DNA of 64,000 nucleotides from Achromobacter deleyi (GTDB lineage Bacteria; Pseudomonadota; Gammaproteobacteria; Burkholderiales; Burkholderiaceae_B): assembly GCF_902859705.1 (NCBI RefSeq), contig NZ_CADIJO010000010.1:1-64000 (forward strand), read 5' to 3'. Shown here piece after piece: positions 38,170-46,724 of the stretch (its first letter is position 1; the number at the start of each line of letters is the position of its first letter). Both the position numbers and the translations under genes were made by a program. The notes under the pieces are model-generated. The model saw only the letters and a list, made by a program, of their open reading frames with translations. It searched no databases and was not told the origin of the DNA.

Positions 38170-38862
38170 TCAGATACCCAGATAGCGCTGCGCCAGCTCG
38201 GGCTGCGCGGACAGTTCGGCAGGCTGGCCCGACCAGGCCACGCGGCCCTTGTCGACGATGTAGTGGCGGTCCACCAGCGTCGCCATCTCGGGCAGGTTCT
38301 TGTCGATCACCAGAATCGTCTGGCCTTCGGCCTTCAGGGTGCGCAGGCACCGCCAGATTTCCTGCCGGATCAGCGGGGCCAGCCCTTCGGTGGCCTCGTC
38401 CAGGATCAGCAGCTTGGGGTTGGTCATCAGCGCCCGGCCCACCACCAGCATCTGCTGTTCGCCGCCCGACAGCGTGCGCGACGATTGCCCGCGGCGTTCC
38501 TGCAAGCGCGGAAACAGCGCGTAGACGCGGGCCAGGTCCCAGCCGCCGGGTGCGGCGCGCGAGGTCGCCACCAGGTTCTCTTCCACCGTCAGCGACCCGA
38601 ACACGCGCCGGCCCTCGGGCACCAGACCTACGCCCAGCCGCGCCACCACGCTGGGCGCGGGCCGCGACAGCGTCTGGCCGCGAAACTGCACCTGCCCGCC
38701 GGTCGCCGGCAGCATGCCCATCAGCGTCTTGATGGTGGTGGTCTTGCCCATGCCGTTGCGGCCGATCAGCGAAATCACCTCGCCCTCGCCCGCCTCGAAC
38801 GACATGCCGAACAGCACCTTGCTCGAGCCATAGCCGCCCGTCAGGCCGTCAACCTTCAACAT
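38170..38862 (-). CDS. Branched-chain-type ABC transporter ATPase (LivF family)
   Basis: 230 residues from the ATG at 38862 (GGGAGAAC upstream), overlapping the LivG-type gene by 14 bases. Walker A is GRNGMGKTTTIKTL, the signature is TLSGGEQQMLVVGRAL, and Walker B is LLILDEATEGLAP. LivF-specific wording is GLVPEGRRVFGSLTVEENL. It forms the ATPase pair with the LivG-type protein in the cytoplasm. Walker B in LivF relatives reads LLLDEPSLGL; here it is DEATEGL, a common variant. Confidence 0.92.
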   Translation of the reverse strand: MLKVDGLTGGYGSSKVLFGMSFEAGEGEVISLIGRNGMGKTTTIKTLMGMLPATGGQVQFRGQTLSRPAPSVVARLGVGLVPEGRRVFGSLTVEENLVATSRAAPGGWDLARVYALFPRLQERRGQSSRTLSGGEQQMLVVGRALMTNPKLLILDEATEGLAPLIRQEIWRCLRTLKAEGQTILVIDKNLPEMATLVDRHYIVDKGRVAWSGQPAELSAQPELAQRYLGI

Positions 38863-39616
38863 GTTCTTCTCCCAGGTAGGCGGCGCGCACGTCCGGATGG
38901 CGCCGCACCTCGTCGGGGGCACCGCTGAACACCACCTTGCCGTAGACCAGCACGCTGATGCGATCGGCCAGCGCGAAGACGGCGTCCATGTCGTGCTCCA
39001 CCAGCAGGATGCCGTAGTCGCCCTTCATGCCCAGCAGCAGCCGGGTCATGCGGGCCGATTCCTCGGGCCCCATCCCGGCCATGGGCTCGTCCAGCAGCAA
39101 CAGCCGCGGTGAACGCGCCAACGCCACCGCCAATTCCAGCTGGCGCTTTTCGCCATGGGCCAGGTCGGCCGTGCGCACATGGCGGCGTTCGGCCAGGCCC
39201 ACGTGCGTCAGCCACTGCATCGCTTGCGCCTTCAGGCCCGCATCGCGCCGCGGGTCGGACCAGGCGCCGAACGCCCGGCCGCCCTTGAGCATGCTCGACA
39301 GAATCACGTTTTCCAGCGCGGTGTATTCGTGGCACAGCTCGGTGATCTGGAACGATCGCCCCAGCCCCAGCCGGGCGCGTTCGAAGGCCCGCAGCGCGGT
39401 CACGTCGCGCCCTTCCAGGTGGATGGTCCCCGAATCCGGCCGGATCTCGCCGCAGATCTGCGCGATCAGCGTCGACTTGCCCGCGCCATTCGGGCCGATG
39501 ATGGCGTGGATCTCACCTGCCCGCACATCCAGGTCGACCCCATTGGTCGCCACCACCGCGTCGAAAGCCTTGCGCAATCCAGACAGCTGCAACAGGGTTT
39601 GCGTGTCAGTCGGCAT
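38849..39616 (-). CDS. Branched-chain-type ABC transporter ATPase (LivG family)
   Basis: 255 residues. Walker A is GPNGAGKSTLIAQICG, the signature block is DLAHGEKRQLELAVALA (AHGEKR in place of SGGQQ, normal for LivG) and Walker B is LLLLDEPMAGMGPEE. The LivG-typical GLGRSFQITELCHEYTALEN is present. It overlaps the permease gene upstream by 11 bases and the LivF-type gene downstream by 14, so all importer parts are translated as a unit. Confidence 0.92.
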   Translation of the reverse strand: MPTDTQTLLQLSGLRKAFDAVVATNGVDLDVRAGEIHAIIGPNGAGKSTLIAQICGEIRPDSGTIHLEGRDVTALRAFERARLGLGRSFQITELCHEYTALENVILSSMLKGGRAFGAWSDPRRDAGLKAQAMQWLTHVGLAERRHVRTADLAHGEKRQLELAVALARSPRLLLLDEPMAGMGPEESARMTRLLLGMKGDYGILLVEHDMDAVFALADRISVLVYGKVVFSGAPDEVRRHPDVRAAYLGEEHVEG

Positions 39617-40592
39617 GACGGGTCTCCAACAGGCGGCCGAAGAGGCCTTTCTGACCCCACAGCACCACCAGCACCAGGATCGGCCCCATGTACAGCAGCC
39701 AATGCTCGGTCAACGACGACAGTAGCTGCTCCAGCCCCAGGAACACGGCCGCGCCCGCAATCGGGCCCAGCAGCGTGCCCACGCCGCCCAGGATCACAAT
39801 CGCCATCAGCTCGCCGGACTTGGTCCAGGCCGCCATGTCGGGCGTCACCAGCCCCGCATAGTTCGCCCACAGCACGCCGGCCAGCCCCGTGCCCACCGCC
39901 GACAGCACGAAGGCGGAGAGGCGGTACGGCGTGGGCGCCACGCCCAGGTTCAGCGCGCGCCGCTCGCTCTGGCGCAGCGCTTGCAGCACCATGCCGAAGC
40001 GCGAATTGACGATGCGGATGCACAGCAGCGTCCAGGCCACCAGCAGCGCCAGGCAGACGTAGTAGAACGTCACCGGGTTCTCCAGGTTCAGGCCAGGCAG
40101 CACATTGCGCTGCGCGATCATCAGGCCGTCGTCGCCGCCGTAGAACTGCAGCGACACCAGGATGAAATACACCATCTGGCCGAACGCCAGCGTGATCATG
40201 ATGAACTGCACCCCGCGCGTGCGCAGCGCCAGGTAGCCGAACACCCAGCCCGCCAGCGCGCACACCACCAGCGCGATCGGCCACACCACCAGCGCGGCGT
40301 TACTGCCGGCCCAGCCGAACAGCGGGCCCGCCTCGGCCGTGTGGAACGCGATGATGCCTACCGCATAGCCGCCCAGCCCGAAGAACATCGCATGGCCGAA
40401 GCTGACCATGGCGCCGTAGCCGATCACCAGGTCCAGGCTGACCGCCGCCAGCCCGTAGATCAGAAAGCGCGTCACCACGCCGATCAGGAACGGCGAACCC
40501 GAGGCCGCCGCGGCCCCCGGCAGCGCCAGCAGCAGAACCAGCCCGGCCAGCCCCCAGCGCGCGCGATTCGAAAGATTCATTGTCATCATCAT
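39606..40592 (-). CDS. Branched-chain-type ABC permease (LivM family)
   Basis: 328 residues from the ATG at 40592, which overlaps the LivH-type stop (ATGA); further ATG codons at 40589, 40586 and 40580 make the exact start uncertain. About nine hydrophobic segments are visible. LivM motifs are LVIGYGAMVSFGHAMFFGLG, YLALRTRGVQFIMITLAF, and GGVGTLLGPIAGAAVFLGLE near the C-terminus. It forms the inner-membrane channel with the LivH-type protein. Confidence 0.9.
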   Translation of the reverse strand: MMMTMNLSNRARWGLAGLVLLLALPGAAAASGSPFLIGVVTRFLIYGLAAVSLDLVIGYGAMVSFGHAMFFGLGGYAVGIIAFHTAEAGPLFGWAGSNAALVVWPIALVVCALAGWVFGYLALRTRGVQFIMITLAFGQMVYFILVSLQFYGGDDGLMIAQRNVLPGLNLENPVTFYYVCLALLVAWTLLCIRIVNSRFGMVLQALRQSERRALNLGVAPTPYRLSAFVLSAVGTGLAGVLWANYAGLVTPDMAAWTKSGELMAIVILGGVGTLLGPIAGAAVFLGLEQLLSSLTEHWLLYMGPILVLVVLWGQKGLFGRLLETRHAD

Positions 40593-41503
40593 CCCCGCGC
40601 CGGAAACAGCCCGCCCGGCTTGGCGATCAGCACGATCGCCATCAACACATAGATGCTGGCCGATGCCAGGCCCGCGGCCAGCGGGTCTGCCGTGGCCGGC
40701 GAAAACACCGCGCCCAGCAGCTGCGGCAGGAAGGCCCGTCCCATGCTGTCCACCATGCCCACCAGCAAGGCCCCCGCCAGCGCCCCGCGCACCGAGCCCA
40801 CGCCGCCGATCACGATCACGACGAAGGTGGTGATCAGGATGCGTTCGCCCATGCCGATTTCCACCGCCAGCAGCGGCGCGGCCATCACGCCCGCCAGGCC
40901 GCACAAGAGCGCGCCCAGGCCGAACACCAGCGTGTAGAGCTTCTTGATGTCGATGCCCAGCGCGTCGACCATTTCACGGTCGTCGGCGCCGGCACGGATC
41001 AGCATGCCGATGCGCGTACGGTTCACCAGCCACCACAGCCCCACCGCCACCAGCGCGCCGATGGCGATGAACGACAGGCGGATCAGCGGATACTGGAACC
41101 CCGGCGCCAGCGTCACCGCGCCTTCCAGAAACGACGGAATGCCCACCAGCGGCGGGCGCCGCCCGAAGATCAGGCTGACCGCCTCGTTCGAAAACAGCAG
41201 CAGGCCGAACGTGGCCAGCACCTGGTACAGGTGGTCGCGCTTGTACAGCTTGCGAATCACCAGCACCTCGACCGACAGGCCGTACAGCCCCGCCCCCAGC
41301 AACGCCGCCAGCACGCCCGCCAGGAACGAGCCGGTGGTGCCGATGGCGTAGGCCGCGCAGTACGCGCCCACCATGTAGAACGAGCCGTGGGTCAGGTTCA
41401 CCACGCCCATGATCCCGAAGATCAGGGTCAGTCCGGCCGCGAGCAGGAACAGCATCGCGCCGAACTGCAGCCCGTTGAGCAACTGTTCAAAGAGCAAGGT
41501 CAT
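40589..41503 (-). CDS. Branched-chain-type ABC permease (LivH family)
   Basis: 304 residues with about eight hydrophobic segments. LivH motifs are LLNGLQFGAMLFLLAAGLTL, IFGIMGVVNLTHGSFYMVGA and VIVIGGVGSVRGALAGALLV. It overlaps the binding-protein gene upstream by four bases and the LivM-type gene downstream by four. The DALGIDIKKLYTLVFGLGA stretch carries the cytoplasmic coupling helix. Confidence 0.92.
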   Translation of the reverse strand: MTLLFEQLLNGLQFGAMLFLLAAGLTLIFGIMGVVNLTHGSFYMVGAYCAAYAIGTTGSFLAGVLAALLGAGLYGLSVEVLVIRKLYKRDHLYQVLATFGLLLFSNEAVSLIFGRRPPLVGIPSFLEGAVTLAPGFQYPLIRLSFIAIGALVAVGLWWLVNRTRIGMLIRAGADDREMVDALGIDIKKLYTLVFGLGALLCGLAGVMAAPLLAVEIGMGERILITTFVVIVIGGVGSVRGALAGALLVGMVDSMGRAFLPQLLGAVFSPATADPLAAGLASASIYVLMAIVLIAKPGGLFPARG

Positions 41504-42669
41504 GACGGCATCTTGCAGAATTGGGCGTAAGCGTCCTTGTCGTCCGACACCAGCTTGCGCACCAGATGCGGCGACAGCGCGCCGCTGGCATCCTTTTCAA
41601 TCTTCATCAGGTACAGGTCCTGCACCGGGTGCTGATTGGTGTTCATGCTGAACTTGCCGCGCAATGACGCGAATTCCGGCTTGCGCAGCGCAGCCCGGAA
41701 CTCGGCCTGGCGCGACAGGTCGCCGCCCGTGGCCTTGAGGCCCGCCCCGATCAACTGCGCCGTGTCGTAGGCCTGCATGGCGTAGTCGGTCGGCACGCGG
41801 CCGTAGGCCGCCTTGAATGCCGCCACGAAGGCCTTGGACTGCGGGTTGTCGAAGTCCACCGACCAGATGCCGGTGGTGTAGGCGCCCAGCGCCGCGTCGC
41901 CGGTGGCCTGGATCATGCGCGCATCCATCGAGAAGCTGGGCATCAGCATCGGAATGGTCTTGTTCAGGCCGGCCGCTGCGTACTGCTTGACGAAGTTGAT
42001 GCCGGTGCCGCCCGGATGGAACTGGTAGACGGCTTCGGGCGCCAGCGACCGCAGGCGCGCCAGCTCTACCGAAAAGTCCGACTGGTCCAGCTTGGTGTAG
42101 ATCTCGGCCACCACCTCGCCCTGGTAGGTGCGCTTGAAGCCTTCGATGGCGTCGCGCCCGGCCTGGTAGTTGGGGGCCAGCAGCACGACCCGCTTGTAGC
42201 CAAGCTCGTTGGCGGCCACGCCGCCGGCCGTGTGGAAGGCGTCGTTCTGGTACGAGGCCACGAAGTAATTCTGGTCGCACTTCTCGCCCGCGAAACTGGA
42301 CGGCCCGGGGTTCAGGCTGACGTAGAAGGCGCCCGCCTTGACCACGCCCGGCGCCACCGCGGCCAGCACGTTCGAGAAATTCACGCCGGTGAACAGCTTC
42401 ACGCCCGATTGCAGCATCCGGTCGGCCGCCTGCTTGGCATTGGCCGGCTTCAGGCCGTCGTCCTCGATCACCAGCTGCACCGGCACCCCACCCAGCGCGC
42501 CGCCGCCCTGCTTGATGGCCAGATTGAAGGCATCGCGTTCGTCTTCGCCGATGTAGCCGGCCGGCGTGGACAGCGTGGCGATGAAGCCGATCTTGACCGG
42601 GTCCGCGGCCTGCGCCGCGCCGGCCAGCGCCATGGCCAATGCGGCCGCCCATACTGTTTGCTTGATCAT
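41500..42669 (-). CDS. Periplasmic substrate-binding protein of the Liv-type importer
   Basis: 389 residues. A Sec signal peptide (MIKQTVWAAALAMALAGAAQ, cleaved after AQA) precedes a Peripla_BP_6 fold starting DPVKIGFIATLSTPAGYIGE. A full set of importer genes follows on the same strand with overlaps. The LivK-like family carries amino acids but also aromatic acids and amides. In this operon, with a gentisate-type dioxygenase, an aromatic or nitrile-derived acid is the better guess. It lies 58 bases after the FAH-family gene. Confidence 0.92.
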   Translation of the reverse strand: MIKQTVWAAALAMALAGAAQAADPVKIGFIATLSTPAGYIGEDERDAFNLAIKQGGGALGGVPVQLVIEDDGLKPANAKQAADRMLQSGVKLFTGVNFSNVLAAVAPGVVKAGAFYVSLNPGPSSFAGEKCDQNYFVASYQNDAFHTAGGVAANELGYKRVVLLAPNYQAGRDAIEGFKRTYQGEVVAEIYTKLDQSDFSVELARLRSLAPEAVYQFHPGGTGINFVKQYAAAGLNKTIPMLMPSFSMDARMIQATGDAALGAYTTGIWSVDFDNPQSKAFVAAFKAAYGRVPTDYAMQAYDTAQLIGAGLKATGGDLSRQAEFRAALRKPEFASLRGKFSMNTNQHPVQDLYLMKIEKDASGALSPHLVRKLVSDDKDAYAQFCKMPS

Positions 42670-42727
42670 TGTTTTCCCCTTGGAGACCGCTGCGCCGGCC
42701 GCCCTTGCGACCGGCGCCGGAATTCGC

Positions 42728-43639
42728 CTAGACCGCCACCACCGGATGCCGCAGCGTGCCGATGCCTTCCACGCACGCCACCACCACGTCGCCCGGCCAC
42801 AGCCATTCCTGCGGCTTGCGGCCCGCCCCCACGCCTTCCGGCGTGCCGGTGGCGATGATGTCGCCCGGCTCCAGCGTGATGCCCGCGCTGATGTCGGAAA
42901 TCAGGAACGGCACCTTGAACAGCATGTGGCGCGTGTTCGAACCCTGCTTCTTTTCGCCGTTCACCGTCAGCCACAGGTCCAGCACCTGCGGATCGGGAAT
43001 CTCGTCGGCGGTGACGATGCACGGGCCGAACGGCGCGTAGGTGTCCTGGCCCTTGGAATAGATCCACTGGCCGGCGCGGCGGCAATCGCGCGCGCTCATG
43101 TCCAGCATCACGCTGTAGCCGAACACGTACGACAGCGCATCGGCCTCGGCCACGCGCGTGGCGCGCCGGCCCATGATCACCGCCAGCTCCACCTCCCAGT
43201 CCAGCTGCTGGGTAATCTTGGCGTTGTGCTCGATGGCGTCGCCCGGGCCGATCACCGTGGTGGGCGGCTTGGAGAAAATCACGGGTTGCTTGGGCAGGTC
43301 GGCCGACGTGTCCAGCGTGCGGCTCGATTCCGCCACGTGCTCGACGTAGTTCAGGCCGATACCGAAGATGTTCTTGCGCGGCCGCGGAATCGGCGCCAGC
43401 AGCTTCACGTTTTCCTGCGGCAGGGCGGCGCCCACGGGCCAATTGCCGCGGTAGGCCTCCAGCAGCCGCGACGCCTGCGCCACGGCCACCGGGCCCAGGT
43501 CGATGAAGGCCAGCATGTCGTCCGGCAGCGCCACGCCGCCGGCCTCGCCCAAGCGGGCCAGGTCGATCACATAGCCTTCGGCCAGCGCACCCAGGCGGGC
43601 GGCGGCGGTGGGATGGGCGCGAAAAGTTACCAAGCGCAT
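42728..43639 (-). CDS. Fumarylacetoacetate hydrolase (FAH) family protein
   Basis: 303 residues. The FAH domain covers about 75-300: FGIGLNYVEHVAES, KQPVIFSKPPTTVIGPGDAI, the metal-binding block QLDWEVELAVIMGR (Glu, Glu) and the closing motif IIATGTPEGVGAGR. Members hydrolyse fumarylpyruvate, fumarylacetoacetate or acylpyruvates. Directly downstream of a gentisate-type dioxygenase, it would cleave the ring-fission product, maleylpyruvate or fumarylpyruvate, to pyruvate and a C4 acid. No maleylpyruvate isomerase gene is seen in the locus. Confidence 0.88.
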   Translation of the reverse strand: MRLVTFRAHPTAAARLGALAEGYVIDLARLGEAGGVALPDDMLAFIDLGPVAVAQASRLLEAYRGNWPVGAALPQENVKLLAPIPRPRKNIFGIGLNYVEHVAESSRTLDTSADLPKQPVIFSKPPTTVIGPGDAIEHNAKITQQLDWEVELAVIMGRRATRVAEADALSYVFGYSVMLDMSARDCRRAGQWIYSKGQDTYAPFGPCIVTADEIPDPQVLDLWLTVNGEKKQGSNTRHMLFKVPFLISDISAGITLEPGDIIATGTPEGVGAGRKPQEWLWPGDVVVACVEGIGTLRHPVVAV

Positions 43640-43727
43640 AGGAACTCCAGGAAATTCAAGACGAGTTGAGACAGGCGCCCGGGTGGCCCCGGGCGGCGGA
43701 TGAAGATTCAGAGAGGGGGTGCCGCCG

Positions 43728-44852
43728 CTAGATCAGTTTCTGGTGGCCGCCGTTGTCCTTGACCGCCTCTTCGCGGTACAGGGCCAGCGATCGCATCACC
43801 GGCAGGTCGTTGAAGCAGAACAGGCAGGCATCGTCGTTGGACGACAGGTTGGCGTGCTCGTGCACGGCCCAGGACGGCACACAGAAGATGTCGCGTTCGG
43901 TCCAGTCGAAGCGCTTGCCATCGATGATCGAAAAGCCGCTGCCCTTGGCCACCTGGTAGATGAAGCTGCCGGTATGGCGGTGGGCCTGCGTGTGTTCGCC
44001 CGGCCGCAAGAGCTGCATGCTGGCGCCGATGGTGGGCATGACCGGCCCGCCCGTGGCCGGGTTCACGTAGTCCATCAGCACGCCGTCGTAAGGGCTGCCC
44101 GCCGACACCCGCGCGTGGCGGCGCAGCGCTTCGTAGGTGGGTTCCCATTCGTACTTGAACAGCGGCGAATAGGGTTTCGTCCAGCCTGACGCCTGCGGCC
44201 GCAGCGCCACGTTGCCCCAATTGGCGCTGGTGTCGTCCACCGGGTACGTCACCGTCTGGTTCAGGTCGGGATGCACCGCATAGAAGCCGGCTTCCAGCGC
44301 GTTGACCAGCGGAATGTCCAGGCCGTCCTGCCAGATGCAGGTGCTGCCGTCTTCGGCCACGCCATGCTCGTGCCAGGTGCCGTTGGGCGTCAGAACGAAA
44401 TCGTTCGCGCCCAGCGTCATCTTGTGGCCATCGACCACCGTGAATGCGCCCGTGCCTTCCATGATGAAGCGCAGCGCCGAATGCGAATGCGCATGGGCCG
44501 ACGCCAATTCGCCCGGCTGCATCACCTGCAACCCCGAATACAGCCAGCCCACCGCCGCGGCGACGTCGCGCCGGCCGGGGTTGTTCAGGTAGATCACCCG
44601 GCGGCCCGCCTCTTCGGGCGAGACCAGCTCGGCCGAGCGCAGCACGTGGCCCCGCAGTTCCTGGTAGCGCCACACGACTGGCACCGAGGCCGAACGCGGC
44701 GCCCAGGGTTCGATCTTGTTGGCGACCGTCCAGAGCGCGCCGGTCTCCAGGCGCGCCAGTTCCTCGTAGTAGGCGATGCGCTCCGGCGAATCCGCCACGT
44801 TGGCGCGGCCGGCGGTGCTTTCCCGGTAGGCGTCGTACCTGTTCGCTTCCAT
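43728..44852 (-). CDS. Gentisate 1,2-dioxygenase-family ring-cleavage enzyme (bicupin)
   Basis: 374 residues with two cupin domains. The N-terminal cupin keeps the iron ligands H120, H122 (SAHAHSHSALRF) and H161/H163 (NGTWHEHG); the C-terminal one shows AHRHTGSFIYQVAKG and VPSWAVHEHANLSS. The family includes gentisate, salicylate and 1-hydroxy-2-naphthoate dioxygenases, so the exact substrate is open. It is the promoter-proximal gene of the long minus-strand run, followed after 88 bases by the FAH-family gene. The 200 bases before it also serve the divergent LexA-box gene. Confidence 0.9.
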   Translation of the reverse strand: MEANRYDAYRESTAGRANVADSPERIAYYEELARLETGALWTVANKIEPWAPRSASVPVVWRYQELRGHVLRSAELVSPEEAGRRVIYLNNPGRRDVAAAVGWLYSGLQVMQPGELASAHAHSHSALRFIMEGTGAFTVVDGHKMTLGANDFVLTPNGTWHEHGVAEDGSTCIWQDGLDIPLVNALEAGFYAVHPDLNQTVTYPVDDTSANWGNVALRPQASGWTKPYSPLFKYEWEPTYEALRRHARVSAGSPYDGVLMDYVNPATGGPVMPTIGASMQLLRPGEHTQAHRHTGSFIYQVAKGSGFSIIDGKRFDWTERDIFCVPSWAVHEHANLSSNDDACLFCFNDLPVMRSLALYREEAVKDNGGHQKLI

Positions 44853-44990
44853 CCCTTGCCTCTTTTTATAAAACCTAAAAGATTTTCGAAAATATTAGAG
44901 GCGGGCGGGACTTTGGGCAATCTTTGCGCGCTAGGGGTTTTCCTGGGGCCGATGGGCCCGTCAAAAATTTACCTGCGCACTTGCTGAAAA

Positions 44991-45010
44991 TACTGTACAA
45001 AAACACAGTG
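44991..45010. promoter_or_regulatory. LexA (SOS) box
   Basis: The 20-base site TACTGTACAAAAACACAGTG contains CTGT (44993-44996) and ACAG (45005-45008) with eight bases between, the full CTGT-N8-ACAG pattern of beta/gammaproteobacterial LexA boxes. It overlaps the -35 region of a promoter whose extended -10, TGCTACATT, lies at 45017-45024. This is where a LexA repressor would block transcription of the small gene that follows. Confidence 0.75.
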
Positions 45011-45059
45011 CAACATGCTACATTTCGCTCGCCCGAAAAACGTCGTCCAGGAGAATCCT

Positions 45060-45305
45060 GTGTCCGAAGCCGCACATCTCGTCCAGTACATCGTCGTCCC
45101 CTACCGCGCTGCCGCCAACGGCGTGGCCCCCGGAGAAATCCGACCGGCCAGCAGCGAGTTCGGCGCCATCCGCATCGCCAACTCCATGGCCTCCAAGTTC
45201 GCCGGCGTGGCTGCCTACGAAGTCATGATCGACAAGGAAACCGGCGACATGGAATCGCCTCGCATCCTCGCCCAGATCGGCACCGTGCCGTCGCTGGACG
45301 ACTGA
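45060..45305 (+). CDS. Small protein of unknown function behind a LexA box
   Basis: 81 residues from a GTG at 45060, chosen because CAGGAGA lies seven bases upstream; the open frame begins at 45015. The sequence has no cysteines, no signal and no membrane segment. It looks like a compact alpha/beta domain with LVQYIVVPYRAAANGV, GAIRIANSMASKFAGVAAYE and VMIDKETGDMESPRILAQIG, ending in acidic PSLDD. I do not recognise the family. The LexA box 50 bases upstream implies induction by DNA damage, and a perfect 18-bp hairpin downstream closes the unit. Confidence 0.75.
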   Translation: MSEAAHLVQYIVVPYRAAANGVAPGEIRPASSEFGAIRIANSMASKFAGVAAYEVMIDKETGDMESPRILAQIGTVPSLDD

Positions 45306-45335
45306 CCCCTTCCCCTTTTCCGTCCCCTCAAACGG

Positions 45336-45374
45336 AAGCGCCACCGGCACCGCATTGCGGTGCCGGTGGCGCTT
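45336..45374 (+). terminator. Perfect 18-bp hairpin after the LexA-box gene
   Basis: AAGCGCCACCGGCACCGC (45336-45353), loop ATT, then its exact complement to 45374. It lies 30 bases after the stop codon. The stem is unusually long and perfect; there is no T-tract. Confidence 0.7.
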
Positions 45375-45415
45375 GGGCCTTCGGGCAGGCTGACTCATCC
45401 TGACCTGGGTTAGGG

Positions 45416-45493
45416 TGAGCGGACTGAGAGTGGAGCTAGGGAGGTGGCCGCTTTTTTCGCGTCTGTGGCCGGGTAAGACGCCCAGTCCGCTCA
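45416..45493. other. Structured non-coding segment between the LexA-box gene and porin gene
   Basis: TGAGCGGACTG (45416-45426) and CAGTCCGCTCA (45483-45493) form a perfect 11-bp outer stem around 56 bases. Inside lies a second hairpin, GCGTCT (45459-45464) with AGACGC (45476-45481), and a T-run (45452-45457). It could be a small RNA, a 3'-end structure, or chance in GC-rich DNA. Confidence 0.4.
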
Positions 45494-45506
45494 ATGCAAC
45501 CGCGGT

Positions 45507-45542
45507 CCGCCGAACCGGCGGCATGGCCGCTGGTTCGGCGGG
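45507..45542 (-). terminator. Hairpin downstream of the porin gene
   Basis: CCGCCGAACC..GCGG and its complement CCGC..GGTTCGGCGG form a stem of about 15 bp with one mismatch in the convergent gap, 65 bases beyond the porin stop. It may terminate both directions. Confidence 0.5.
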
Positions 45543-45605
45543 TCCGGCTTCTCCACGGCGCGCACGATGCACGCGCCGCCGAGGCGCCGGACCGCGAGGC
45601 GTCGC

Positions 45606-46724
45606 TTAGAAGCGGTGACGCACGCCCACCAGGCCGACCGTGCTCTTCACACCGTCGATGAAGGCGAAGTTCGTGGCGTACGAAGCCAGCGCGTACAGGT
45701 TGGTACGCTTGGACAGGTTGTACGTGTAGCCCAGGCTGTAGATGTTCATCGTGGCATCGTCGCCAGTCAGAGCGGTGTTGTTGGCGTCAGCACGCTGCCA
45801 CGAGGCCAGGATGCTGCTTGCGCCACCGATCGGGGCCGACAGGCCGACCAGGTACGAGTTCGACTTGAAGTCCTTGGCGACGACGTTGCTGCCGAAGCTC
45901 TTGGCCGTGGTCGAACCGCTGCCGAAGGCGTTGATGGCCTGGCCGGTGAACCAGCCGTCACGCGTCTGGCCGTAGGCCAGGGCCAGCTTGACCACTTCGA
46001 AGTCGTACGAACCGCCGATGATCCACTGCTTGGGCGACGAGTCGTTGGCGCCAGCAACCTGGTTGGCCAGGTTCAGCTGGTCGTACGACAGGGCCACGTT
46101 CAGCGGACCATTCACGTAGCGCACACCGGCCGTGATAGCGCGGGTGTTGTCGGCGGTCTTGAAACCGGTTTGCGCGGCGGTGGTGTCAGCCACGTTGAAC
46201 GAGTAGCCCAGGCCGACCTGGAAGCCACCGAACGACGGGGTCGAGTACTGCACCATGTTGTCGTGACGGACCGTGTTGGCCGCGCCAAAGGCCGCGCCGA
46301 CGTTGGCCTGGCCGTAGCTGGCGCCGAACGGATCGATCGCGCCGAAGTACTTCGAGGCGATGTTGGTCTGGCGGCCGAATTCCAGGAGGCCCCAGGAATC
46401 GCTCTTCAGGCCGACGGTGGCTTGGCGGCCGAACAGGCGGCTGCTCTGGCCCGACTGGCCGTTGGCCGAGTTGAAGCCGCTTTCCAGCGTGAAGACGGCG
46501 CTCAGGCCGTCGCCCAGGTCTTCGGCGCCACGCAGGCCCCAACGCGAGCCGCTGGACACGCCGTTGGTCATGCCGACCTTCGATTCCTTGTAGCCATCGT
46601 TGCCCTTGATGCGCTGGAAGCCCACGCCCGTGTCGATCAAGCCGTACAGAGTCACCGAGGTATCAGCGTGCGCAACGCCAGACAGCGCGGCGAACAGGGC
46701 GGTGACGAACAAAGTCTTTTTCAT
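45606..46724 (-). CDS. Gram-negative general porin (Porin_4 family)
   Basis: 372 residues. The signal peptide MKKTLFVTALFAALSGVAHA is followed by a mature N-terminus DTSVTLYGLIDTGVGF, the standard start of betaproteobacterial trimeric porins. The protein ends VGLVGVRHRF with the C-terminal Phe needed for barrel assembly. About 16 amphipathic strands can be traced, and the constriction-loop region near 110-140 includes FGRQTNIASKYFG. Codon use is more restricted than in neighbouring genes, as expected for a highly expressed protein. The gap above it (46725-47140) holds its promoter. Confidence 0.93.
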   Translation of the reverse strand: MKKTLFVTALFAALSGVAHADTSVTLYGLIDTGVGFQRIKGNDGYKESKVGMTNGVSSGSRWGLRGAEDLGDGLSAVFTLESGFNSANGQSGQSSRLFGRQATVGLKSDSWGLLEFGRQTNIASKYFGAIDPFGASYGQANVGAAFGAANTVRHDNMVQYSTPSFGGFQVGLGYSFNVADTTAAQTGFKTADNTRAITAGVRYVNGPLNVALSYDQLNLANQVAGANDSSPKQWIIGGSYDFEVVKLALAYGQTRDGWFTGQAINAFGSGSTTAKSFGSNVVAKDFKSNSYLVGLSAPIGGASSILASWQRADANNTALTGDDATMNIYSLGYTYNLSKRTNLYALASYATNFAFIDGVKSTVGLVGVRHRF

